DNA from: CAZBEJ01 sp964521305 | GTDB taxonomy: Bacteria > Patescibacteriota > Microgenomatia > UBA1406 > GWC2-37-13 | Assembly: GCA_964521305.1 (NCBI GenBank) | Contig: CAZFQZ010000020.1 | Location: 1 to 18,146, forward strand | DNA length: 18,146 nucleotides | Direction of reading: 5' to 3' | Shown: one piece after another, positions 1 through 6,350 of the stretch | How the letters are laid out: each line of letters starts with the position of its first letter | Numbering within the stretch: position 1 is the stretch's first letter | Notes under the pieces: model-generated | Database searches by the model: none | What the model was told of the DNA's origin: nothing | The model's input: only the letters and a program-made list of their open reading frames with translations | Translations under genes and position numbers: made by a program

Positions 1-224
1 CCGATGTCGGCGATACGTATGCGGTTGCCGATTACTTGTACAACCTGATTACGGATAAAGCCTTATATGAGAAGATAAAAAAGAATACGAAGGAAAGTAT
101 CGACTCGCAAACTACCACGACCAGCGCCGCAATCAGCTGGCTGTATATAGCTTCACAACTATTGGAAAAAGGATCAATTAACGGCAATGCCAAAAACATA
201 AAAGACCTCATAAATACTGCTTGA
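1..224 (+). CDS. 3' end of an unidentified gene (possibly GT4-type glycosyltransferase C-terminus)
   Basis: An open frame enters from the left edge (first full codon at position 3) and stops at TGA 222-224, leaving about 73 residues. The tail reads as amphipathic helices, with a stretch like AVADYLYNLITDKALYEKI followed by a segment rich in threonine and then AISWLYIA. Helical tails of this sort (a 'how much of the chain to allocate' helix, then a T-rich turn and a W-L-Y helix) occur at the C-terminus of GT4 glycosyltransferases, and the window is rich in such enzymes. No catalytic part is visible, so this identity is a weak inference. A TTG at 36 could be read as a start but is almost certainly internal, because the frame stays open upstream of it to the edge. 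The stop codon lies inside the -35 box of the rarA promoter. Confidence 0.6.
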   Translation, partial: DVGDTYAVADYLYNLITDKALYEKIKKNTKESIDSQTTTTSAAISWLYIASQLLEKGSINGNAKNIKDLINTA

Positions 225-249
225 CAATTTCAAAACAATCTCCTATCAT
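221..249 (+). promoter_or_regulatory. Sigma70-type promoter of rarA
   Basis: A perfect -35 box TTGACA (221-226) is followed by a 17-nt spacer and a -10 box TATCAT (244-249, 5 of 6 to consensus). Transcription would begin near 256 and leave a leader of about 20 nt before the ATG at 277. The -35 box includes the stop codon of the upstream gene. Assigned by inspection only. Confidence 0.6.
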
Positions 250-276
250 CATGGTGAACAGTCGTTCAAACATATT

Positions 277-1482
277 ATGGATACTCCACTTGCAGATCGC
301 ATGCGGCCGAAAACACTCGACGAATTCGTCGGACAGGAACACTTGGTCGGAAAAGGTAGATTCATCAGAAGGATGCTTGAAAGCGGACAGATAACATCAA
401 TGGTTTTGTGGGGACCACCCGGCTGCGGCAAAACAACGCTTGCCCGATTGATTGCGTATTACGTCAAAGCAGACTTTATTCCGTTTTCCGCAGTTACTTC
501 CGGAGTTGCCGACGTCAGGAAGGTCATAGCAAAAGCAAAGGAAGACAAAACACTGTTCTCCAAACACACGATTCTGTTCATCGACGAAATCCACAGATTC
601 AGCAAATCACAACAGGACGGATTTCTTCCCTCTGTGGAAGACGGGACCATAACCCTTATTGGCGCGACAACGGAAAACCCCGGATTCGAAGTCATCGCTC
701 CTTTGGTTTCACGAAGTCAGATCTATGTTCTTTATGCATTGAGTGAACCGGAAATCGAAATATTGGTAAAACGCGCGATCAAACTCTATCCTAAACACAC
801 ATGGGATAAAGAAGCATTGCAACACATCATTAAACACGCGAACGGAGACGGCAGGACCGCAATCAATGCAGTTGAACTCGCCGCATCGATCAGCAAAAAA
901 GTAACCTTGAAAATAGCCGAAGATGCGGTACAACAAAAAGCAATCTATTATGACAAAAAAGGAGACTGGCATTATGACACCATATCGGCATTCATCAAAA
1001 GTATGCGCGGCAGCCAACCTGATGCGACTTTGCATTACCTTGCAAGAATGATCAAAGCAGGCGAAGATCCGATATTTATTGCCAGACGTATGGTGATTTT
1101 CGCATCAGAAGACATCGGCAATGCGCAACCAACCGCTCTTGTTGTCGCGACAAACTGCATGCAAGCTGTTCATATGATCGGCATGCCGGAAGCATCGCTT
1201 ATTCTTGCGCAAACGGCAACCTATTTGGCAACCGCAAAGAAATCCATCGCTTCCACCTCTGGAATCCAACAGGCACTATCTGATATAGACGAAGAAAATC
1301 TCGATCCGATTCCATTACATCTACGTAACGCTGCCAATAAAGTCGTGAAATCTTTAGGGTACGGCAGAGGCCATGTGAGATATCCCTGGCTCGCGGAAAA
1401 AGAATCAGGCAGGAAAATTGTTCAGGAATACATGCCTAAGAATCTTAAAGGAAAGAAATATTACGTGCCGGATTGGAAATGA
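277..1482 (+). CDS. rarA: Replication-associated recombination protein A (RarA/MgsA, AAA+ ATPase)
   Basis: This is a clamp-loader-like AAA+ ATPase that acts at stalled or damaged replication forks, and it is a homologue of eukaryotic Mgs1/WRNIP1. The 401-residue protein has the N-terminal signature PLADRMRPKTLDEFVGQEHL. Walker A is GPPGCGKT (residues 46-53), Walker B is ILFIDEIHRF (99-108) and sensor 1 is GATTEN (129-134). The C-terminal half carries the family's conserved HYLARMIKAGEDP, SEDIGNA and YPWLAEK-type blocks, and the length is close to the usual family size of about 400-450 residues. The ATG at 277 gives the expected N-terminus right at the family motif. No Shine-Dalgarno sequence precedes it, but a good promoter lies 28 nt upstream. 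It is the last plus-strand gene before the tRNA and probably stands alone. Confidence 0.97.
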   Translation: MDTPLADRMRPKTLDEFVGQEHLVGKGRFIRRMLESGQITSMVLWGPPGCGKTTLARLIAYYVKADFIPFSAVTSGVADVRKVIAKAKEDKTLFSKHTILFIDEIHRFSKSQQDGFLPSVEDGTITLIGATTENPGFEVIAPLVSRSQIYVLYALSEPEIEILVKRAIKLYPKHTWDKEALQHIIKHANGDGRTAINAVELAASISKKVTLKIAEDAVQQKAIYYDKKGDWHYDTISAFIKSMRGSQPDATLHYLARMIKAGEDPIFIARRMVIFASEDIGNAQPTALVVATNCMQAVHMIGMPEASLILAQTATYLATAKKSIASTSGIQQALSDIDEENLDPIPLHLRNAANKVVKSLGYGRGHVRYPWLAEKESGRKIVQEYMPKNLKGKKYYVPDWK

Positions 1483-1500
1483 GGGACCACCAAGGGGATT

Positions 1501-1523
1501 CCCTAAAAACTTCGTTTTCAGGG
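1501..1523. repeat. Hairpin between rarA and tRNA-Met
   Basis: The arms CCCTAAAAAC (1501-1510) and GTTTTCAGGG (1514-1523) pair around a 3-nt loop with one A-C mismatch. The hairpin lies 18 nt after the rarA stop. It could end rarA transcripts, or tRNA transcripts coming from the other strand, but neither side has a clean run of U after the stem, so a classic intrinsic terminator is not established. Confidence 0.5.
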
Positions 1524-1527
1524 TAGA

Positions 1528-1551
1528 CGAACCTGCGACCTAGCGGTTACC
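1528..1551 (-). pseudogene. tRNA-Thr(GGT)-like 3'-half remnant
   Basis: Read on the minus strand, this 24-nt block begins GGTAACCGCT and continues AGGTCGCAGGTTCG. It lines up with tRNA positions 34-57: anticodon GGT, then AA, the 3' side of the anticodon stem, a 5-nt variable loop, the 5' side of the T stem and the start of the T loop. The sequence then leaves tRNA consensus, with no CCTGC to close the T stem and no acceptor end. Upstream it runs into the tRNA-Met trailer rather than a 5' half. It looks like a broken copy of a tRNA that once sat beside tRNA-Met. Chance resemblance cannot be excluded. Confidence 0.4.
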
Positions 1552-1567
1552 TGCCCGCGGTACAAAG

Positions 1568-1639
1568 TGGCTGGAGGGAGATTCGAACTCCCGACCTAAC
1601 GCTTATGAAACGTGTGCTCTACCTCTGAGCTATCCAGCC
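1568..1639 (-). tRNA. tRNA-Met (CAT), elongator type
   Basis: A complete 72-nt cloverleaf can be drawn on the minus strand. It has a perfect 7-bp acceptor stem (GGCTGGA/TCCAGCC), D stem GCTC/GAGC, anticodon loop TTCATAA with anticodon CAT, a 5-nt variable loop, T stem GGGAG/CTCCC with loop TTCGAAT, and discriminator A. The first anticodon-stem pair (27-43) is a C-T mismatch and one pair is G-T. Initiator traits are absent: there is no C1-A72 mismatch and there are no three G-C pairs in the anticodon stem. Elongator Met is therefore the best call, with lysidine-modified tRNA-Ile2 the alternative. CCA is not encoded (CTT follows the discriminator), so a CCA-adding enzyme is required. GTACAAAG and CTTTGTAC flank the gene as an inverted repeat. 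Confidence 0.93.
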
Positions 1640-1721
1640 TGACGTCTTTGTACTTTGGCAGACGGGTGAAACGTTTACTCTGTACTCTAATGGTACAGGG
1701 TAAAAGCCATGTTGACTATTG

Positions 1722-1727
1722 TATAAT
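1722..1727 (+). promoter_or_regulatory. Candidate -10 box of the NYN gene
   Basis: TATAAT lies 8 nt before the ATG at 1736, inside the 12-bp palindrome GTATAATTATAC (1721-1732). If it is used, the mRNA would be almost leaderless. No good -35 box is found at 16-18 nt upstream. The palindrome also offers TATAAT on the minus strand, so divergent use toward the tRNA is possible. Confidence 0.3.
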
Positions 1728-1735
1728 TATACTAT

Positions 1736-2329
1736 ATGGCTGTTGATAAAAAGATTTATCTCTTCATTGATGGCTCACATTTGTATGCTGCACAATACGA
1801 ACTTTTTGGTCCAAAACAATACCTTTACTTCCCGTCGTTTATATCTTTTATTGAAAAACGATTACCTGTTAAATTCACAAAAATTTTTTTCTATGCATCT
1901 TATTCACCTATCCCCAAAAAACCGACGGAAAAAGAAAAATCCTATTTAAAAAATGAGGCGTTTTTTTACCGAGCTGCCAAACAGGTCCCCAATCTTGTTT
2001 TCTTTAAAGGATACCGATCGCCGACAAGTGGAAAAGAAAAAGAGGTCGACGTTAAACTAGCTGTCGATATCGTCGAAAAAGCCAGCAGGAATCAATACGA
2101 TAAGGCGTATCTCATATCAGGTGACGCTGATTTTATGGAGGCTTTATTCTCTGCACGAAGATTTCATAAAGGGGCGTTTGTCTTATGTTTTGAAAATAAA
2201 ATCATTTATAAAGCATTTCACTTCTTTCCAACTCGCGTATTAGTATTCTCAAATCACATACCCAAAGACATATATAAAAAATCGTGTCTAATTATTAAAG
2301 CCAATGAAAATTTAGTGCACAAGCTATAA
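1736..2329 (+). CDS. NYN-domain (LabA/DUF88-like) putative ribonuclease
   Basis: The 197-residue protein has the PIN-like NYN fold signatures. These are a first strand ending in LFIDGSHLY with acidic D12, a central EVDVKLAVDIV with D105 and D111, and LISGDADF with D130 and D132. The acidic residues would form the metal-binding site of a predicted endoribonuclease. NYN proteins of this size are widespread, and their RNA targets are mostly unknown. Start ATG 1736 gives MAVDKKIYLFIDGS, so the first beta-strand begins straight away; an out-of-frame ATG lies at 1719. The gene stands alone between tRNA-Met and the glycan cluster, and a perfect 22-bp palindrome follows 8 nt after its stop. It appears richer in A+T than the genes on either side, which may point to separate acquisition. 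Family assignment is firm; substrate and role are unknown. Confidence 0.85.
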   Translation: MAVDKKIYLFIDGSHLYAAQYELFGPKQYLYFPSFISFIEKRLPVKFTKIFFYASYSPIPKKPTEKEKSYLKNEAFFYRAAKQVPNLVFFKGYRSPTSGKEKEVDVKLAVDIVEKASRNQYDKAYLISGDADFMEALFSARRFHKGAFVLCFENKIIYKAFHFFPTRVLVFSNHIPKDIYKKSCLIIKANENLVHKL

Positions 2330-2337
2330 AAAAACAA

Positions 2338-2359
2338 CCTGACATGCATGCATGTCAGG
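2338..2359. repeat. Perfect 22-bp palindrome after the NYN gene
   Basis: CCTGACATGCA is followed directly by its exact reverse complement, with no loop. An A run (2327-2334) precedes it and an AT-rich stretch follows. It may act as a bidirectional transcript end or be a REP-like repeat; there is no clean U-tract, so a terminator is not proven. Confidence 0.6.
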
Positions 2360-2389
2360 CAGATTAATTAATTTATATCATATATACTG

Positions 2390-3301
2390 ATGAATTTCAA
2401 GTCCACAATTGAGCTTTCCATCATCATTATTTCCTACAACACGAACAAGATAACGAAAAACTGCCTGGAATCACTATACCGCTCGATGCAGGATACAACC
2501 ATTCCATATGAAATTATTGTGATCGACAATCACTCCACGGATAAATCCGCCGAAATGATCACCAAGCTCGACGGGTATAAAAAAGATCTTATCAAGCTAT
2601 ATATCAACAAAGACAATGTCGGGTTTGCAAAAGCGAACAACCAGGGTATTTCCTATGCAAAAGGGGAATATATTTTCCTTCTCAATTCAGACACCGAGAC
2701 ATTAGACAATGCCGTTGAACTCCTGCTTGATCATTACAAAACCCATGAAAAAGAAATCCAGTTTTTGGGCGGTAAACTGTTGAATAAAGACATGACTGCC
2801 CAACCGTCCTGTGGCCCATTCTATACGCCACCTGTTATTTTCGGAGCTTTATTCCTGAAAGGTGACTACTGGGGCCTGACGCGCTACTCCCCCAATTTCG
2901 CAAAAGCGGTCGACTGGATATCAGGCGCCTGCATCCTGACCAAAAAAGAATTTCTCGAAAAACTGTACGGTTTCGACGAAAACATATTCATGTATATGGA
3001 TGAGATTGATCTATTGTATCGGGCTAAACAACGCGGATACCGCGTCTGGTTTTACCCTGATGCCCGATTCATCCATTTGGGAAGCGCATCCTCGAACGGC
3101 AAAACCTATCCTATTTTACAGGTGTACCGCGGATTCACATATTTCTATAAAAAGCATTATAAATCGGGTTTTTCGGTGTATTTGCTTAAAACTATGCTAC
3201 AATTAAAGTCTTTGGTAGCAATACTATTAGGCAAGTTGTTTCACAACAGCTATCTGGTCAAAACCTATGAACAAGCTTTCAAAATTGCTCGGATGGATTG
3301 A
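2390..3301 (+). CDS. GT2 family glycosyltransferase (rhamnosyltransferase-like)
   Basis: This 303-residue enzyme transfers a sugar from a nucleotide donor at the cytoplasmic face of the membrane. It has the GT-A fold in order: LSIIIISYN (residues 9-17), IIVIDNHSTD (42-51), NVGFAKANNQG (76-86) and NSDTE at 99-103, where D101 is the DxD-like metal ligand. The acceptor-side block FDENIFMYMDEIDLLYRAKQRGY (from about 195) is typical of WbbL-type rhamnosyltransferases, and VDWISGACILTKKEF precedes it. A hydrophobic tail (about 265-285) may hold it to the membrane. The donor sugar cannot be read from sequence. It opens the glycan cluster, and its 3' end overlaps the next gene by 35 nt, which suggests coupled translation. 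Confidence 0.92.
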   Translation: MNFKSTIELSIIIISYNTNKITKNCLESLYRSMQDTTIPYEIIVIDNHSTDKSAEMITKLDGYKKDLIKLYINKDNVGFAKANNQGISYAKGEYIFLLNSDTETLDNAVELLLDHYKTHEKEIQFLGGKLLNKDMTAQPSCGPFYTPPVIFGALFLKGDYWGLTRYSPNFAKAVDWISGACILTKKEFLEKLYGFDENIFMYMDEIDLLYRAKQRGYRVWFYPDARFIHLGSASSNGKTYPILQVYRGFTYFYKKHYKSGFSVYLLKTMLQLKSLVAILLGKLFHNSYLVKTYEQAFKIARMD

Positions 3302-4784
3302 TACCCATCTTCTGCAAATCATGATGACTGCGTACATTTTCCTGATTCCTCTATACCCGAAACTGCCGATAAAAATGGTGAATTTCACATACATCGCGAT
3401 CCGCGTCGAAGATTTTTACATGGTAGCGTTCGTTCTCGCCTACATGATCCAGCTGTTGAGGAAAAAAACAACGGTCAACAGATATTTCCTGATTTCGTTT
3501 CTTGTATTCTGGGTTGCCGTGTTCACATCGTTCGTCTACGGATTCTATGTGTCAAAAACCATCGCTGTCCGCAATCTTGGTTTTCTCAATGCAGCAAGAC
3601 GCGTGGAATATATGAGCGTGTTTTTCATCGCGGTTTCGTTGATCAAATCCAAAAAAGATTTTTTCTACTATATGGGTCTGAATATTTTTGTATTCCTCTT
3701 GGTCATGATCTACGGCATCGGCCAGAAATTCATCGGTTGGCCGGCAGTGCAAACCATGAATCCCGAATATGCAAAGGGATATTTACTGTTCCTTACGCCT
3801 GACGCACGCGTGTCATCCACGTTTGCCGGTCAGTATGATCTTGGCGCGTATATCGTCTTTTTCACGCCGGTTGTTGCCGCGTATTATTTTTTGAGAAAAA
3901 ACCTGTACTATTTCGGCATCATCGTCCTTGCCATATTCGTCCTGATGCTTACCGCTTCCAGGGCAAGCTTCGGATCATTTATCGTTTCGTTCTTCCCGTT
4001 GTTGCTCCTCATGAGGAAACCGAAAGCCGCTGCAATACTCGCCATCATAACCGTTATATTTGCATTAACCTCGAATCAGCTGACATCAAGGCTAAAACGG
4101 ACGTTTATGGTCAAACAGGTGTTTGTCAATCAATCTACCGGCCAAGTAGTGGTACCGCAGATCATCACGTCGAAACAGGTTCCCGCAGGTACATTCTACC
4201 TCGGCGGAACCAAAGCAACCGGTCCGGTCAACGAATCGCTGCTCCATCAAAATCTGGTTAGCAACATCACTGATCGGGCAAAACAGAAAGGCGAAAAAAT
4301 AAGTACTGCTGAAGCGGAACAAATCGCCGCATCCATGGCCGCCAACCTCAAGCCGATCAACACCGTTGTTTCGGATATATCGTTTGCGACCAGACTGCAG
4401 GTCGAGTGGCCACGGGCAATAAAAGCGTTCTTGCATAATCCTATCCTCGGCGCCGGACCTTCGGCTATCACCGAAGCGACCGACAACGACATTCTGAGAA
4501 ATCTTGGAGAGTTCGGCTTGTTCGGATTCTTAAGTCTCGGACTCATCTTTTTCCTTCTCTCCAAGAAAATCTGGAATATCCTACCTAAGCTGAATAGTGA
4601 AGAAAAATATCTTATGATCGCTTTTTTGTTCGGTCTTTTCGGCCTGATAGTAAACGGCATCTATATCGACGTGTTCGAGGCCTCAAAAGATGCGTTCTTC
4701 TTCTGGATGATCGCCGGATTGTATATGGGAGCCGTGCCCGTGTTTATTCCTTCGAAAAAAAACCATGAAAAAAAGGGAAAGTGA
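3267..4784 (+). CDS. O-antigen ligase/polymerase-like integral membrane protein (Wzy_C-type)
   Basis: The 505-residue protein has about ten or more hydrophobic segments, for example near residues 20-30, 52-64, 75-93, 134-150, 192-208, 214-230, 236-249, 255-269, 416-431, 448-466 and 476-494. Family hallmarks are RVSSTFAGQYDLGAY (181-195), SRASFG (231-236) and the C-terminal NPILGAGPSA...DNDILRNLGEFGLFG (391-420), which matches the O-antigen ligase/polymerase consensus. A hydrophilic stretch of about 120 residues (270-390) should form a large extracytoplasmic loop. The likely role is to polymerise a lipid-linked glycan or join it to its final acceptor. Start ATG 3267 overlaps the GT2 gene by 35 nt; in-frame ATGs at 3321 and 3324 would remove the overlap, so the exact start is open. 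The 3' end overlaps the next gene by 20 nt. Confidence 0.85.
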   Translation: MNKLSKLLGWIDTHLLQIMMTAYIFLIPLYPKLPIKMVNFTYIAIRVEDFYMVAFVLAYMIQLLRKKTTVNRYFLISFLVFWVAVFTSFVYGFYVSKTIAVRNLGFLNAARRVEYMSVFFIAVSLIKSKKDFFYYMGLNIFVFLLVMIYGIGQKFIGWPAVQTMNPEYAKGYLLFLTPDARVSSTFAGQYDLGAYIVFFTPVVAAYYFLRKNLYYFGIIVLAIFVLMLTASRASFGSFIVSFFPLLLLMRKPKAAAILAIITVIFALTSNQLTSRLKRTFMVKQVFVNQSTGQVVVPQIITSKQVPAGTFYLGGTKATGPVNESLLHQNLVSNITDRAKQKGEKISTAEAEQIAASMAANLKPINTVVSDISFATRLQVEWPRAIKAFLHNPILGAGPSAITEATDNDILRNLGEFGLFGFLSLGLIFFLLSKKIWNILPKLNSEEKYLMIAFLFGLFGLIVNGIYIDVFEASKDAFFFWMIAGLYMGAVPVFIPSKKNHEKKGK

Positions 4785-6243
4785 ACAAAAGCGAGACAAC
4801 CGCTTCAAATTATTAGACGTAGTTATATTGTCCATTATTATTGTCATTGCGATCGCGGCAAGGCTGTACAAAATCAATACACCGCTTGCGGACCTTCATT
4901 CATGGAGACAGGCCGATACTGCCGCGGTAACGCGCAATTATGTCCGTGACGGCGTTGATCTGCTTCATCCGCGCTATGACGATCTGTCGAGCAACCAAAC
5001 AGGCTACGAAAATCCTCAGGGGTATCGTTTTGTCGAATTCCCTCTTTACAACGCTATCGTCGCTGAAGCGTACAAATATTTTCCGGTTGTCGACCTTGTC
5101 GAATACGGAAGACTCACTTCCGTTTTCTTTTCGCTGTTTGTCATCGCCGTACTCTATTATCTGTCACTGAAGGAATCTACCCGGCTGGCCGGAATTTTTG
5201 CATCAACCGTTTACGCTATATTTCCTTTTTTTGTCTTTTTTTCGCGCGTCATACTTCCCGAAACAACATCGCTCGCATTCACTTTTATTTCCCTGTTCCT
5301 GTTGTATGCATGGAGTGAATCCGGAAGAAAGAAACTCGGCATCGTGTATTTCATCCTTTCCATGATCATGTTCGCGTGCGCGCTTCTCCTCAAACCACCG
5401 GCAATCTTTTACGGTATCGCGCTGCTCTCGATATTCATCAAAAAATACAGGTTCGGGTTTCTGAAAAACCCGTTTTTTTACGTATACTTCATTTTAGCGG
5501 GGCTGCCGCTCGGACTATGGCGTATATATATTCTTCAATACCCGCAAGGTATTCCGCCGAACCTGTGGCTGATCACCAGCGTCAATACATACCAAGGACT
5601 CCAGAATATTTTTTTCAGGCCGGCATTCTTCAGATGGATATTTTTCGAGCGGATCAATATCTATATGCTCGGCGGATACCTAACTTTTTTTCTGATCCTC
5701 GGCGTAGTAGTCAAACAAAAAAGGTATATTCTGCATGCGATTTTATTGTCTGCCCTTGCGTATTTGTTTGTTTTCCAAGGCGGTAATGTCCAGCACGAAT
5801 ACTACCAAACGTATATCTTACCCGCAATCGCGTTATTCGTCGGTATTGGAACCGCATATGTGCTTGAGCAAAGAGACCATTTCATAAGCACGTTCATCAC
5901 ATACCCGCTGGTATTGATATTGTTTGCACTCTCCTTATTTTTCTCATTCTACAATGTGCGAGGATATTATGACTATCCTGCAGAGCTTCCCCAAATAGCC
6001 AGCATCGTCAAAACACTTACCCAGCCTGCCGATAAAATCGTGACCGACCGTGAAGGAGACACCACACTCCTCTATCTCATGGACCGCAAAGGGGCTCCAT
6101 CCATATATAGAGACCCCGCGGAACTCAAAAAACTGGGGTATAACTATCTGGTTACCCTGAACCAGCCGGAAATCCGGAAACTCAAGAACGAGAATTATGC
6201 CGTAGTATTCGAAAACAATACATTTGCCATGTTCGCGTTATGA
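4765..6243 (+). CDS. GT39/ArnT-like membrane glycosyltransferase
   Basis: The 492-residue protein has a basic cytoplasmic N-terminus, a first membrane segment (about 16-34) and then a periplasm-side loop LADLHSWRQADTAAV. D43 in this loop is the likely catalytic base of the GT-C fold, and the HSWRQADT block (45-52) is diagnostic. VEFPLYNAIVAEAYKYF, GRLTSVFFSLF and many later hydrophobic segments follow, with a soluble C-terminal region (about 405-492). Enzymes of this type take sugar from a polyprenyl-phosphate carrier and move it onto a lipid, glycan or protein outside the membrane. The polyprenyl-phosphate-sugar synthase it would need is not in this window. The start overlaps the preceding gene by 20 nt, which indicates an operon and translational coupling. 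The family call is firm; the substrate is not. Confidence 0.87.
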   Translation: MKKRESEQKRDNRFKLLDVVILSIIIVIAIAARLYKINTPLADLHSWRQADTAAVTRNYVRDGVDLLHPRYDDLSSNQTGYENPQGYRFVEFPLYNAIVAEAYKYFPVVDLVEYGRLTSVFFSLFVIAVLYYLSLKESTRLAGIFASTVYAIFPFFVFFSRVILPETTSLAFTFISLFLLYAWSESGRKKLGIVYFILSMIMFACALLLKPPAIFYGIALLSIFIKKYRFGFLKNPFFYVYFILAGLPLGLWRIYILQYPQGIPPNLWLITSVNTYQGLQNIFFRPAFFRWIFFERINIYMLGGYLTFFLILGVVVKQKRYILHAILLSALAYLFVFQGGNVQHEYYQTYILPAIALFVGIGTAYVLEQRDHFISTFITYPLVLILFALSLFFSFYNVRGYYDYPAELPQIASIVKTLTQPADKIVTDREGDTTLLYLMDRKGAPSIYRDPAELKKLGYNYLVTLNQPEIRKLKNENYAVVFENNTFAMFAL

Positions 6244-6252
6244 CCATTCGAT

Positions 6253-6266
6253 CCGCCGACTGGCGG
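6253..6266. repeat. Short GC-rich hairpin after the GT39 gene
   Basis: CCGCC, loop GACT, GGCGG: a 5-bp perfect GC stem 9 nt after the stop at 6243. It may stop or stabilise the upstream transcript. No U-tract follows directly. Confidence 0.4.
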
Positions 6267-6327
6267 GCTCGGGGTTTCTATTATAACTATGCGACAAAAA
6301 ACGACAATGACAATTTGCACGTTAATG

Positions 6328-6350
6328 CATAGTGAGCCTGTCGAACTATG
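6328..6350. repeat. Hairpin repeat containing the GT4 start codon
   Basis: CATAGT (6328-6333) and ACTATG (6345-6350) form a perfect 6-bp stem around an 11-nt loop that reads GAGCCTGTCGA. The loop word GAGCCTGTCGA resembles a common dispersed bacterial intergenic repeat. The last three bases of the right arm are the ATG of the following gene, so folding would hide the start codon. Confidence 0.5.

Noticed and set aside
1568..1639. Initiator tRNA-fMet
   Set aside because: The acceptor stem begins with a G-C pair, and the anticodon stem lacks the three G-C pairs of initiators.
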